A DNA stretch of 33,250 nt, taken from assembly GCA_005223075.1 (NCBI GenBank), contig NJBO01000020.1, positions 1 through 33,250 of the forward strand. Direction: 5' to 3'. A model generated the notes under the pieces. It did not search any database. It worked only from the letters and a program-made list of their open reading frames with translations, and was not told the DNA's origin. Positions 14,708-23,258 of the stretch are shown one piece after another. The stretch is from a candidate division TA06 bacterium B3_TA06 (lineage in GTDB: Bacteria; Hydrothermota; Tepidihabitantia; B3-TA06). The position numbers and the translations under genes were made by a program. Each line of letters begins with the position of its first letter. Position 1 is the stretch's first letter.

Positions 14708-17041
14708 GTGATTGCCTTAGAGACGTTTGAGCGTCTCGATTTTGCGCGTATCCGCACTATTCTGAGCGAGAAGTGTGCAACGATGCGGGGCAAGCGGCGT
14801 GCAGAGGCGCTGGTTCCTTGCAGGGGTGTCGAGCAGGTAAGAAGGCTTTTTGCAGAAACCGAGGAGGCTCTGCTTTTTAGGTCTACGTTGCCCTTCGGCT
14901 TATGCGCACCCGGTGACGAACTGCTTGCAAAGCTTGAGAAAGAGGTCTACCTATCACCTTTAGAGTTCCTGAAGTTGGCCCAGGTGTTGGAGGGGTGTAG
15001 GGTTATCAAGCACCCGCTTTCTTCGGCTAGCTACGGGAAGTTCCCTCTCTTGAAAGAAGCAGGTGACATGCTTGTCACCTTTGAGGAGCTTCGCAGTGCT
15101 ATAACGGCAACGGTGGACGAAGAGGGTGTCAAGGAATCCGCCTCCTCTCGTCTAGGAGAGATCAGACGCGCGATGGTTGCGGGACGCAAGGAGGCTCTGC
15201 GCACCCTTGAGGCGTCGGTTGCCTCTGGCAAAGAGATATTTCAGGACTCTCCCATACACTTCCGGGAGGGCAGGCTTGTGCTTGCTGTGCGCAGGGACCG
15301 TGAAGCAGAGCTTGAGGGTATAGTGCACGGGGTCTCAAGCGGCGGAGCGACCGTTTTTGTTGAGCCTTTCGAGACCGTTGACGCGAACAACCGATTGCGT
15401 CGTCTTCGTGATGAAGAACGCGAGGAGGTTGAACGGGTGCTTATATCGCTTGCAGACGCTGTCAGGGAAAACCTTACGGATATCCGCTCCACCCTTGATG
15501 TGGTAGCCGAGCTTGACTTCATCTTTGCCAGAGCGGATTGGGCAAGGCGTTTTAAGGCGGTGGCTGTTGATCCGGCGGGCGAGGTCCTGGAACTCCTTGC
15601 CGCTCGCCACCCATTGCTTGCCTTAAAGCGCGAGGTGGTGCCGCTTGATCTTGAGTTTGATCCAGAAACCAAGGTGCTTCTTGTCTCCGGCCCCAACGCG
15701 GGCGGCAAGACCGTGGTTCTCAAGACAGTAGGGCTTGCGGCTTTGCTTTCTTCCTGCGGAATTCACGTCCCTGCCTCTCGTGACACTCGAATCCCCTTCT
15801 TTCGTAAGGTTTTCATGGACATAGGTGACGAGCAGTCCATTGACGACGATCTATCAAGCTTTACCGCGCACCTTGCTAACCTGCGTAAGATACTTGCGGA
15901 GGCGGATGGAGAGTCCCTTGTTCTTCTTGACGAACTTGGCGCATCCACATCCCCTGAGGAGGGGGGAGCCCTGGGTATGGCAGTGCTTTCAGCCCTTGCC
16001 AGAAAAGGTGCCACGGTGATCGCTACCACTCACCTTGAGTCTCTCAAATACTTCGTGGAGGAGAAGGCTTCGATGCAGAACGCTGGCATGGAGTTCACAG
16101 ATCACCCCACCTACCGGCTAATCATGGGTATACCCGGCGCCTCCAACGCCCTTGAAGTCGCTGACGAGGTTGGTTTTCCCAAGGCAGTGCTTGATGAGGC
16201 GCGCGGCTTCCTCCGCCCTGAGTTTCTGGAATCCTCCTTTCTTATCGCCAAACTTTCAGAAGAGCATCATAAGGCCGAAGAACTGCGTATTGTGCTTGAA
16301 GACCAACTCAAAGAGGCAATAGCCTCGCAAGCTCGCTACGAGCAAGGGGAGGCCGAGCTTGCCGAACGACGCAGACGTTTTGATGCCGAGATGCTTGCAG
16401 AGCGCGAAATGCTGCTTTCTGAGGCACGCAGAGAGATAGAGAACCTGGTGCGTGAGATAAAAGAAACCCGGGCCTCGCGGGAATCCATCCTTAAAGCCAA
16501 GGAGTTCGTGGACGCTCAGGGTTCTGCCCTGAGGGCGGATCAAGAGGAGACAGAGCAGTCCAGGACAGCCCCAGGATTAGCAGAAGGCCTAAGGGTTAGC
16601 TCACGCCAGCTTAAGCGCGAAGGGGTGATAGCCGAGATCAATGAACGCTCCGGCGAGGCCTTGGTTGAGTTCGGCACCCTGAAGATGGCCCTGCCTTTGA
16701 GTGACCTTTCTTTTGTCCAGGAAGGGTCCAATGAGTCCTTAACCGAGGTCAAGCTATCTGTCAAAACACAATCGGAGTCCGGCCAGGATGCGGAGTTTAA
16801 TCCCAGGCTTCATCTTCGAGGGATGCACGCAGATGAGGCATACGATCGTCTCCTGACACACATCAGCGAGGCTTTAGCCTTGGGGATCCGTGAGGTAGCC
16901 ATAGTCCATGGTAAAGGAACCGGTGTTCTGCGTAATATGATTATGGATTTTGCAAGGCGTGATAAGCGGGTTGCCTCGTTCAGGGTAGGCGAGCCTTTTG
17001 AGGGCGGTGACGGCGTAACCGTGTTGAGGCTGGCCTCATGA
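14708..17041 (+). CDS. mutS2: Endonuclease MutS2 / ribosome rescue factor
   Basis: 777 aa, full length. The MutS-type ATPase has Walker A GPNAGGKT near residues 328-335 and Walker B with LVLLDELGAST. A coiled-coil segment (about 500-610) follows, then a C-terminal Smr domain with LHLRGMHADEA and the HGKGTG motif. The mismatch-recognition N-terminal domain of MutS1 is absent, which fits MutS2. Known members limit recombination or split collided ribosomes. The GTG start lies 10 nt after AAGGAG inside the end of rpsU. It overlaps dnaG by ATGA. Its place between rpsU and dnaG suits a translation-linked role, which is inference. Confidence 0.95.
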   Translation: MIALETFERLDFARIRTILSEKCATMRGKRRAEALVPCRGVEQVRRLFAETEEALLFRSTLPFGLCAPGDELLAKLEKEVYLSPLEFLKLAQVLEGCRVIKHPLSSASYGKFPLLKEAGDMLVTFEELRSAITATVDEEGVKESASSRLGEIRRAMVAGRKEALRTLEASVASGKEIFQDSPIHFREGRLVLAVRRDREAELEGIVHGVSSGGATVFVEPFETVDANNRLRRLRDEEREEVERVLISLADAVRENLTDIRSTLDVVAELDFIFARADWARRFKAVAVDPAGEVLELLAARHPLLALKREVVPLDLEFDPETKVLLVSGPNAGGKTVVLKTVGLAALLSSCGIHVPASRDTRIPFFRKVFMDIGDEQSIDDDLSSFTAHLANLRKILAEADGESLVLLDELGASTSPEEGGALGMAVLSALARKGATVIATTHLESLKYFVEEKASMQNAGMEFTDHPTYRLIMGIPGASNALEVADEVGFPKAVLDEARGFLRPEFLESSFLIAKLSEEHHKAEELRIVLEDQLKEAIASQARYEQGEAELAERRRRFDAEMLAEREMLLSEARREIENLVREIKETRASRESILKAKEFVDAQGSALRADQEETEQSRTAPGLAEGLRVSSRQLKREGVIAEINERSGEALVEFGTLKMALPLSDLSFVQEGSNESLTEVKLSVKTQSESGQDAEFNPRLHLRGMHADEAYDRLLTHISEALALGIREVAIVHGKGTGVLRNMIMDFARRDKRVASFRVGEPFEGGDGVTVLRLAS

Positions 17042-18762
17042 TTCCCCAGGAAGTAATCGAACGAGTCCGTGCCGAAACCGACATCGTTGGGCTTATCGGT
17101 TCCTATATTAAGCTCAAGCGTTCAGGCAAAAGCTTTGTCGGGCTTTGTCCTTTTCATCAGGAAAAGACAGCGTCCTTTAACGTGAGCCCTGATCGCCAGG
17201 CTTACTACTGCTTCGGATGCGGTGCAGGCGGGAACGTCATCACCTTTCTTATGAACTACGAGAACCTCTCTTTCCCTGAGGCGGTTAAGCAGTTGGGTGA
17301 ACGCTTGGGGATTAGGATCCAATATACCGCGGAAGACGATCCAACAAAACCCCTCCTCGACGCACTGGAGCTTGCGCACAAGATCTACAAGGACGCCCTT
17401 TGGTCTAGCGAAGGCCTAGGGGCCCAGCGCTACCTTGTTTCTCGTGGTCTTAAAAAGGAGACGGTGAGATCCTTTGAACTTGGTCTTGTGCCACGGGATA
17501 CATCGCTTCTTCTTTCGACAGCCAGAGAGGCCAAGCTCTCCACCCAGATTTTAAGGGATGCTGGGGTCCTGGGCAGCACCTCAGGCAGGCTTTATCCCTT
17601 CCTTGCCGGACGGATCGTTTTTCCCATTCGGTGGCCCTCAGGCAAGCTTGTAGGCTTTTCAGGTCGCGTGTGGGGGGATGATCCCAATCCTGCCAAGTAC
17701 GTCAATACCTCTGAAACCAGGCTATTCAAGAAGAGCAGGCTTCTTTACGGACTTAACAAGGCACGGCCTTATCTCAGGCGAGAGGGAGCTTTGCTTGTGG
17801 AAGGGCAGACGGATGTCCTCAGACTTGCGCAGGAAGGATTCCACAATGTGGTAGCGCCCCTTGGGACAGCCTTTACAGGCGGGCAGGCCAAGGTTCTTTC
17901 CCGGTACACGGATAGTGTTACCCTTGTCTTTGACGGGGACGAGGCCGGACGCAAGGCGGCACAGCGGGCGTTGGGCGAGGTGCTTGCAGCCGATCTTGAC
18001 GTGAAGCTTCTCCTGCTTCCCGAAGGTGAGGATCCTGACTCGTTCCTTGCCTCCCACTCCTCGGATGAGTTCAACTCTTTGCTCGAACAAGCTCAGGAAC
18101 CCATGCCGTTCCTCTATAACCTGCTTTCTCCGTCCACTACCAGGGTTCGTAAGAAGGCCGCGGAGATTATGCTATCCCTTATCAATCGTGTATCCGATTC
18201 CCTGCGCCGTGAGCTGTACCTTGACGAAGCGGCAAACCTTCTTAGAATTGATAGGAGGGTTATCGAAAGAGTGCTTGCCGATCTGGCCAAATCTTCCAGG
18301 TCGGGTGGTACTGTTTCTGAAGCGGATGGTGCGGGTGTTACGGGTACGGGTGATCCTGAGGAAAGGCTGTTGAGGATGATGATTCAGAAAGCCGAGTTTG
18401 TTCGTCTGGCTGCCGAGAATCTTCCGTTATCTTTGTTCCCCGAGGGGGAGAGGCGGGAGTTTTTAGAAAAGCTCTATGGTGTGGCCGCTCGCAAAGGGCA
18501 GTTTAGCACCGGCGAGATACTGGATTTGCTCTCGCCCGAGATGCAGCGTAGGGTCTCAGGGTGGAGCTTTTCAGATGTTAACTACTCACGCGAGGAGTTC
18601 GCACGCGCGTTAGCGCACTACCTTTACAGGCGCAGACGGGATGCCCTGCGTCATGAACTTACGCAAGCCGAACGTTCAGGGGATGCTGAGCGCGCACGCA
18701 GCATCCTTGTTCAGTTGAATGAGTTAGATAAGGAAAGCAACAAAATCTATCAGGAGATATGA
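17038..18762 (+). CDS. dnaG: DNA primase DnaG
   Basis: 574 aa. It makes RNA primers for chromosome replication. The zinc-binding domain has C37, H40, C58 and C61 (CPFH...CFGC). The TOPRIM catalytic core shows [17 protein letters not shown] and the metal-binding LVFDGDEAG. The C-terminal part, which normally binds DnaB, is helical and less conserved. A GTGTTACGGG repeat at 18335 encodes part of a Gly/Thr-rich linker ([10 protein letters not shown]) between core and C-terminal domain. It is joined to mutS2 and rpoD by ATGA overlaps on both sides. Confidence 0.96.
   Translation: MIPQEVIERVRAETDIVGLIGSYIKLKRSGKSFVGLCPFHQEKTASFNVSPDRQAYYCFGCGAGGNVITFLMNYENLSFPEAVKQLGERLGIRIQYTAEDDPTKPLLDALELAHKIYKDALWSSEGLGAQRYLVSRGLKKETVRSFELGLVPRDTSLLLSTAREAKLSTQILRDAGVLGSTSGRLYPFLAGRIVFPIRWPSGKLVGFSGRVWGDDPNPAKYVNTSETRLFKKSRLLYGLNKARPYLRREGALLVEGQTDVLRLAQEGFHNVVAPLGTAFTGGQAKVLSRYTDSVTLVFDGDEAGRKAAQRALGEVLAADLDVKLLLLPEGEDPDSFLASHSSDEFNSLLEQAQEPMPFLYNLLSPSTTRVRKKAAEIMLSLINRVSDSLRRELYLDEAANLLRIDRRVIERVLADLAKSSRSGGTVSEADGAGVTGTGDPEERLLRMMIQKAEFVRLAAENLPLSLFPEGERREFLEKLYGVAARKGQFSTGEILDLLSPEMQRRVSGWSFSDVNYSREEFARALAHYLYRRRRDALRHELTQAERSGDAERARSILVQLNELDKESNKIYQEI
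18335..18344 (+). repeat. GTGTTACGGG repeat inside dnaG
   Basis: The 10-mer, followed by TACGGG, is in frame in dnaG and encodes part of the GAGVTGTG linker. It is one of at least three coding copies in the window. Confidence 0.55.
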
Positions 18763-20408
18763 ATAAGAAAGCAAACGTTCAAGCAGCCGCGATAACCCTA
18801 CGCGGCAGAGAGGTTGCGGATAAGATCCTTACTCAGGTTAAGGATCGTCGGACTATAACCTATAAGGAACTTGAGAGCTATCTGCCCGAAACCTACGTCT
18901 CCTCTGAGGAGGTAGACGAGATAATAGTGAGGCTTAGAGAGCAGGGGGTAAAGCTTGTGGCAGAGGGTGAGGTTATCCATGAGGGACCAAAGGAGAAGAC
19001 CTACAAGCTTCCTCGTGCCAAGGGGCGCAAGGATTCTACCCGTTCATACTTCAAGGAACTCAACAAGTTCGGGCTTCTTACCAAGCAAGATGAGGTCCGC
19101 TACTCCAGCCGGATGGAAGAGGGTTACATCCAGCTGCAGCATGAGATATTGGGAACATGGGGGATGCTTGCTCAGCTTCTTGAGCAATGCCAGGAGGTGG
19201 AGGATGGGGAGGCGCACGTGGACCAGATCGCCAAACCTGACATCGACTCGGTCATCGACAAGAGGCTATACCAGCGCTGGAAACAGGGTTTTATTCGTAA
19301 CTCTCACAAGCTCGCCGAGTTAAATGAGCAGCTGCGTGAGGCGACCCGGCGACGCAATCGTACCAAGGAGGAGGAGAGGGCTTTAGAAAAGCTGCGCGAT
19401 AAGATCCATAGAAAAGTAATGAATCTTTCCCTGCAACCCGATATTGTCAAGGAATACACCGAGCGATACAAACTGGAGATCTCCGAACTTATCAAGATGG
19501 ATAGCCGGGTTGAGGGACTCAAGGCGAAGGCTGCCAGGAGCGCATCCGCGTCAGCCAGACTCGAGTTCCACGAAGCTCGCACGGATCTGCGTCGCGCCGA
19601 GCGCAACTTCGGGCGGACCGTAAAGGAGGCAAGAGAAAGCCTTGCTCGCTTGAGGCAGATAGAGGCAAGCATACTGCGCGCACGCGACCGGATGATAGAA
19701 GGCAACGTCCGTCTCGTGATCTCCATCGCCAAGCGCTACACCAACCGGGGGCTGGAGTTCATCGACCTCATCGCCGAAGGCAACTGCGGACTTATCAAGG
19801 CGGTTGAGAAGTTTGACTACAAGAAGGGCTATAAGTTCTCTACCTACGCAACATGGTGGATCAAGCAGGCCATTACCCGTGCGATTGCCGATCAATCCAG
19901 AACGGTAAGGGTGCCGGCGCATATCATAGATGCTATAAACAAGATAACCCGCGTATCACGGCGCTTTATTCAGAAACACGGCCGCATGCCAGCTCCGCAT
20001 GAGGTCTCGCACTATCTCCCAACCTTTACCGAGGACAAGGTCAAGTTCCTCACCAACATAGCGCAGTATCACGTCTCGCTGGACAAGGCAATAGACGACG
20101 ATGCATCATCGTTCGTGGGCGACTTCATCTCCGATGACAAAACCCCTGTTCCCACTTATCATGCGGCGCGATCGGTTCTTGACACCCGTATTGACGACGC
20201 CTTGGCCACGCTTTCAAAGCGTGAGGAGACCGTGCTGCGGCTGCGCTTCGGTGTTGACGACGGGGTTCAGCGCACACTTGAGGAGGTTGGTCAGATCTTC
20301 AACGTGACCCGGGAGCGCATCCGTCAGATAGAGGCAAAGGCGTTAAAGAGGCTTCGCGACCCCTCGCGCCGCAAGATCTTTGACCCACTAAAGGAGCTGC
20401 TTCGTTAA
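18759..20408 (+). CDS. rpoD: Primary sigma factor RpoD (sigma-A/70)
   Basis: 549 aa. It directs RNA polymerase to housekeeping promoters. The order is normal: region 1.1 (residues of about 15-75), region 1.2 ([18 protein letters not shown]), a charged non-conserved insert, region 2 with [21 protein letters not shown] and the -10 reading helix ([10 protein letters not shown]), region 3, and region 4 with the -35 reading helix ([18 protein letters not shown]). It overlaps dnaG by ATGA and is last in the block. It is presumably the factor that reads the 16-bp-spaced promoters seen throughout this window. Confidence 0.97.
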   Translation: MNKKANVQAAAITLRGREVADKILTQVKDRRTITYKELESYLPETYVSSEEVDEIIVRLREQGVKLVAEGEVIHEGPKEKTYKLPRAKGRKDSTRSYFKELNKFGLLTKQDEVRYSSRMEEGYIQLQHEILGTWGMLAQLLEQCQEVEDGEAHVDQIAKPDIDSVIDKRLYQRWKQGFIRNSHKLAELNEQLREATRRRNRTKEEERALEKLRDKIHRKVMNLSLQPDIVKEYTERYKLEISELIKMDSRVEGLKAKAARSASASARLEFHEARTDLRRAERNFGRTVKEARESLARLRQIEASILRARDRMIEGNVRLVISIAKRYTNRGLEFIDLIAEGNCGLIKAVEKFDYKKGYKFSTYATWWIKQAITRAIADQSRTVRVPAHIIDAINKITRVSRRFIQKHGRMPAPHEVSHYLPTFTEDKVKFLTNIAQYHVSLDKAIDDDASSFVGDFISDDKTPVPTYHAARSVLDTRIDDALATLSKREETVLRLRFGVDDGVQRTLEEVGQIFNVTRERIRQIEAKALKRLRDPSRRKIFDPLKELLR

Positions 20409-20430
20409 CCCTCATTAATACGTAATTTAA

Positions 20431-20456
20431 GGCCGCCCGAGGGCGGCCTTTTTTTT
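20431..20456 (+). terminator. Strong terminator after rpoD
   Basis: GGCCGCCC and GGGCGGCC form a perfect GC-rich stem followed by eight T. It closes the grpE-rpoD block. Confidence 0.93.
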
Positions 20457-20457
20457 C

Positions 20458-20495
20458 CACCCCACGGTGCTACTGCGTATCACCGCGGGGACCCC
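20458..20495. repeat. CCCCAC...GGGGACCCC hairpin element, copy C
   Basis: It starts 2 bp after the rpoD terminator. The ends match copies A and B; the arms continue as CGGTG / TCACCG around a different loop. Confidence 0.6.
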
Positions 20496-20518
20496 ATATC
20501 GAAAATCGGGTGAAAAAT

Positions 20519-20607
20519 GTGGACAAATAGTAGTCAAAAGCTGGCCAAATAATACCCAAAAAGCTATCCAAAAGGTGGACAAAAGCTGGTCAAAAGGTGG
20601 TCAAAAA
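20519..20607 (+). repeat. Degenerate 11-bp tandem array, eight units
   Basis: Units begin at 20519, 20530, 20541, 20552, 20563, 20575, 20586 and 20597. Examples are GTGGACAAATA, GTAGTCAAAAG, CTGGCCAAATA, GTGGACAAAAG and GTGGTCAAAAA, roughly STRGNCAAAAR. One extra base sits at 20574. The period is one helical turn. A short open frame over it is not convincing as a gene. Confidence 0.75.
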
Positions 20608-20610
20608 CCC

Positions 20611-20648
20611 GGGATCCCCGCGAAGCTGCGAAGCAGATTTGTGGGGTG
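20611..20648. repeat. CCCCAC...GGGGACCCC hairpin element, copy D (inverted)
   Basis: It reads GGGATCCCCGCGAAG... to GTGGGGTG, the reverse-complement orientation of copies A-C. The GCTGCGAAGCAG centre is a hairpin similar to the one directly after the nadB stop (8002-8018). Confidence 0.5.
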
Positions 20649-20666
20649 AAAAAGATGGACAAGAAC

Positions 20667-20743
20667 GCGACTTCGTCGCAATCACAGATTGCAGATTGGA
20701 AGATTGAAGATTGGAAGATTGCTCCACAAGTGTCGCCCTTCGG
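20667..20743 (+). repeat. Left direct-repeat block flanking the TIR island
   Basis: It opens with GCGACTTCGTCGC and ends CTCCACAAGTGTCGCCCTTCGG. Between these lie repeats of AGATTGGA/AGATTGA. The same opening and nearly the same end (CTCCGCAAGCGTTGTCCTTCGG) recur in the same orientation at 23259-23320. The 20744-20906 stretch holds further low-complexity fragments (for example CTCAGAATGA, CTCAGGATGACA) and no gene that I can support. Confidence 0.5.
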
Positions 20744-20906
20744 AACTCTGCAAGCATCGTCCTTAAAGGTCTTTCGTCCTTCCGGCCTCCGGGCTCCAGT
20801 CCTCAGAATGAGGGATAGGAGGAGTGTTATGAGATCCTTACGTCGTATGCCTCCTTCGGAGACAATACTCCTCAGGATGACAGAGGGGGGAGTGGCGTCC
20901 TTCCAC

Positions 20907-20944
20907 GGGGTCCCCGCGACTTCGTGAAGCGAAGGCGTGGGGTG
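20907..20944. repeat. CCCCAC...GGGGACCCC hairpin element, copy E (inverted)
   Basis: It reads GGGGTCCCCGCGACTTCG... to GCGTGGGGTG, the same orientation as copy D, ending just before the 106-aa membrane protein stop. Confidence 0.55.
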
Positions 20945-20959
20945 TTTATCTGGGGTAAA

Positions 20960-21280
20960 TTAAAGCATCAGCAGGATAACGGTTACGCAGGCGGCGGCAA
21001 GCAGGGGTGAGGCTACGGCCCAGAACACCAGCGGCGGCTTGTCCTGGCGCCGGGTGCCGTAGCGTCCGGAGGACGCATGCGTGTTACGGGTGTTACGGGT
21101 GTTATTTCCTTGCGACCGGAGCGCAAGCTCCGAGTAATAGTGAGAATGCCCCGTAGGGGTACGGGTGTTACGGGTGTCGGGCTCGCGGCTGGCCAGCTTC
21201 CTAACGGCGGCGATAAATCGCATTGCCGCAAGAATCGCAACCGCGCCCGCGATGAGTATTATAAGCACCGTTCCAAACAT
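20960..21280 (-). CDS. Small two-helix membrane protein with repeat-derived linker
   Basis: 106 aa. One hydrophobic helix lies at the N-terminus (TVLIILIAGAVAILAAM) and one at the C-terminus (PLVFWAVASPLLAAACVTVILLML). The linker is polar and contains TRNTRT and NTRNTRNTH, which are translations of the GTGTTACGGG repeat read on the opposite strand. No family is recognised. Reality is supported by a promoter (21290-21317) whose -10 box lies 9 nt before the ATG, the same geometry as grpE, and there is no Shine-Dalgarno sequence. It follows the TIR cassette on the same strand by 44 nt but has its own promoter. It could be a host gene or a third cassette member. Confidence 0.55.
   Translation of the reverse strand: MFGTVLIILIAGAVAILAAMRFIAAVRKLASREPDTRNTRTPTGHSHYYSELALRSQGNNTRNTRNTHASSGRYGTRRQDKPPLVFWAVASPLLAAACVTVILLML
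21081..21174 (+). repeat. GTGTTACGGG repeats inside the small membrane gene
   Basis: Two tandem units plus a partial third at 21081-21104, and a further unit at 21165-21174. They encode the TRNT-rich linker on the minus strand. Confidence 0.65.
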
Positions 21281-21289
21281 GTAGTCGTC

Positions 21290-21317
21290 ATTGTAACCAG
21301 ATAGGGAAGAGAGTCAA
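21290..21317 (-). promoter_or_regulatory. Promoter of the 106-aa membrane protein
   Basis: Read leftward, TTGACT (21312-21317), 16 bp, TACAAT (21290-21295). The -35 box begins 8 bp after the stop of the TIR-partner gene. Confidence 0.6.
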
Positions 21318-21324
21318 GGAAGTA

Positions 21325-22104
21325 TTATTTCTTTGGTATTTCTCCTGGGAAAGTCCCGTGTTTTGAAAACCATTGAAGGCTTGACTGACGGAGTGCGATG
21401 TAAGTTGGATGTAATTCCGGTTCTATGGTTTGTATTCCGAAAGCGCCTACTAGAGAGTCAGCAGCCATGGCAGAGATACGTGTAAAATCCATTAGACAAA
21501 TTTTGAATTTCTGTTTATCCACCATTGGACCTACTTTGAGTAGACGATTTTTTCCAACTCCTCGCCCAAGCATACTGTTGATCCCGACGTGTGTAGGATG
21601 AACGCCTAACTCACAAAGTAGGTGGTACATATAGTCGATGTTAGTTCTATGCGTAATAGGGATTCCTGTGGTTTCTTTAATCAATTTTCTTATTTCTCTA
21701 GGTTGGAATTCTTCTTTTTGTTCTCTGTTCTCAGGGTCAACATCTTTCCATCGTTGGATTGAAGGGCGGTCTAGTGCGAATTTGGTGAGGAGTAAACCAC
21801 ATTCAAAAATATCTCTTTGAACCATCAGGGAAACCTGGTAGAAACCGGAGAAAAGTAAAGACCAAGCTGTTGAATAGTCATTAAACAAACGAGCTCCTAT
21901 ACCTCGAATAAGCAATTCATCATCATCTTTGTGCAGTCGTTCGACAGCTATGAGGTTAACTATGTTGATTGAATCATGAATAAGTTGAATGTGCTCCTGC
22001 CAATCAGGATTTTCGGCAATCATTACGATGGTTTTCTTTCTAACATCCTCATGTCCTTCAAGGAGGTTGGAAAGATTTTCTGGAATGGGAGGGATAATTG
22101 TCAT
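21325..22104 (-). CDS. Helical partner protein of the TIR gene (DUF5677/HEPN-like, tentative)
   Basis: 259 aa from the ATG at 22104, which overlaps the TIR stop as ATGA; a longer in-frame start six codons earlier is less likely. The protein is almost wholly helical. Residues of about 65-110 (FNDYSTAWSLLFSGFYQVSLMVQRDIFECGLLL) and the later DYMYHLLCELGVHPTHVG resemble the repeat-unit helix and terminal histidine segment of DUF5677-type proteins, which some place near HEPN folds. This is pattern-matching by eye. No catalytic RxxxxH motif is clear. Its base composition is A+T-rich like the TIR gene and unlike the neighbours. It is probably the second half of a two-gene defence or toxin cassette; whether it is effector, sensor or inhibitor is unknown. 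Confidence 0.6.
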   Translation of the reverse strand: MTIIPPIPENLSNLLEGHEDVRKKTIVMIAENPDWQEHIQLIHDSINIVNLIAVERLHKDDDELLIRGIGARLFNDYSTAWSLLFSGFYQVSLMVQRDIFECGLLLTKFALDRPSIQRWKDVDPENREQKEEFQPREIRKLIKETTGIPITHRTNIDYMYHLLCELGVHPTHVGINSMLGRGVGKNRLLKVGPMVDKQKFKICLMDFTRISAMAADSLVGAFGIQTIEPELHPTYIALRQSSLQWFSKHGTFPGEIPKK

Positions 22105-23078
22105 CGATTGTTTTGCAACCAACGTTTTAATTCAGGGTTAACTTCATAAATGTAAATCTGTCCTCCTCCAACATATTCTGCTTTTATGTATTTTTCCCAC
22201 TTTAAATGGGTAATAACATGGTCGATTATTACCTCTGGAACGTTTAAATGAGATGCTATTGAGAAGTTGTCTCCGCCATTTTTATTGACGATTGAAGCGA
22301 CAGTTGATTTGAATATCGATTCGTAATCTTCTCGATATGCTTTGAGGTATGCGTCCATTCCCCATTCAGTTACATGAAAACAGAATCCTTTAGCTCCTTC
22401 ACTATTGGAGCCAAGAAATTTCTTTAAATCGATAAGATTCCTTCTGTCAAGAATCTCTAGTGATTCCATCATTGCGTTGAAGTCTATTTCGAACGGCTGG
22501 ACTGCTTCGAAGATTTCTTCTCCTTCAATGAGGTGAGCGTAACCTTGTTCAATAAGTCTTTCGCAAGACAACTTAAGTACTAAGTTGTCTAGTTTAGTTA
22601 AATCAGGTATTAGCTCAATTCTGGTTTGGGCATATTTAGGGGGTTCACCTAGTGGGGGCTTCTCCCGGTGTTCGTAAATTGAGTTGATTATTTCATTGAG
22701 TTCATCTTCGTAATCGTTAAGATCCTTAACCCTAACCCAGCGATATGGCTTTAAGCTCTCCGGAACTTCCTCGTCTTGTATGTCAAGGATTAACGGGATA
22801 AGTCTAATATTTTCATTTATCTTTTTAATAACACTGACATCTCGTTCAGCTTTAGGCCAAGGTTTCTCAATACTGTATTGAGAAAGGACTACAATCACGG
22901 CCTGAGTCTTCTTTATCCCCTCTTCGAATATCTTGTCGACAAGATTGTCACCTGCAAGTATTTCCCGTTTATCTAACCAGACGTCTATACCTTGAGCACG
23001 TAACCTCTTGTCTAAGTCTAAAACAAATCTGGTCTTATCTTCGCTAGCGTGACTGATAAAGACTTTCGGAGTCTCCAT
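22101..23078 (-). CDS. TIR-domain protein with winged-helix-like C-terminal region
   Basis: 325 aa. Residues 1-130 are a bacterial TIR domain: KVFISHASED at the start, DVWLDKREILAGDNL, VIVVLSQYS near 61-69, then W74 and E79 in EKPWPKAERD. The glutamate sits where catalytic TIR NADases have theirs. Residues of about 150-325 contain two stretches (FEIDFNAMMESLEILDRRNLIDL and FSIASHLNVPEVIIDHVITHLKWEKYIKA) that look like winged-helix units. TIR proteins in phage defence cleave NAD or make signal nucleotides. Here no Thoeris ThsA is adjacent. The ATG lies 6 nt after the -10 box, so the mRNA is leaderless. The A+T-rich composition suggests horizontal transfer. Confidence 0.85.
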   Translation of the reverse strand: METPKVFISHASEDKTRFVLDLDKRLRAQGIDVWLDKREILAGDNLVDKIFEEGIKKTQAVIVVLSQYSIEKPWPKAERDVSVIKKINENIRLIPLILDIQDEEVPESLKPYRWVRVKDLNDYEDELNEIINSIYEHREKPPLGEPPKYAQTRIELIPDLTKLDNLVLKLSCERLIEQGYAHLIEGEEIFEAVQPFEIDFNAMMESLEILDRRNLIDLKKFLGSNSEGAKGFCFHVTEWGMDAYLKAYREDYESIFKSTVASIVNKNGGDNFSIASHLNVPEVIIDHVITHLKWEKYIKAEYVGGGQIYIYEVNPELKRWLQNNR

Positions 23079-23084
23079 GTTCTA

Positions 23085-23112
23085 AGCATAGTTAAATTTA
23101 AGAGACTGTCAA
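23085..23112 (-). promoter_or_regulatory. Promoter of the TIR cassette
   Basis: Read leftward, TTGACA (23107-23112), 16 bp, TATGCT (23085-23090), then six bases to the ATG at 23078. Start of transcription and translation should coincide. Confidence 0.8.
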
Positions 23113-23258
23113 CCCTCTAACCCCGCCATATCACCTTATAGCGAACAGCTCACGGCTGACAGCTGACGGCAAGAGCGCGCTGACGCACGCATTGCAAAGA
23201 TCAAATTTCAAATATCAAAATGAAACGGGGCAGACAGCTCACGGCAGACAGCAGGGAG
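23113..23258. other. Non-coding mosaic of short repeats
   Basis: No gene is seen. The stretch holds repeated CAGCTCACGG/CTGACAGCTGACGGC fragments (23147-23170 and 23232-23248) and an AAATTTCAAATATCAAAATG run. Similar low-complexity pieces occupy the other side of the TIR cassette. Confidence 0.5.

Noticed and set aside
20519-20607. CRISPR array
   Set aside because: The units are 11 bp, contiguous and degenerate, with no unique spacers and no cas genes.
20467-20649. Open frame over the 11-bp array
   Set aside because: The translation is a product of the repeat, with no promoter or ribosome binding site. It is better explained as non-coding.
21325-23078. Classical Thoeris (ThsA plus ThsB) system
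   Set aside because: The partner gene has no visible SIR2, SLOG or NAD-binding motif, and the TIR protein carries an extra C-terminal region.
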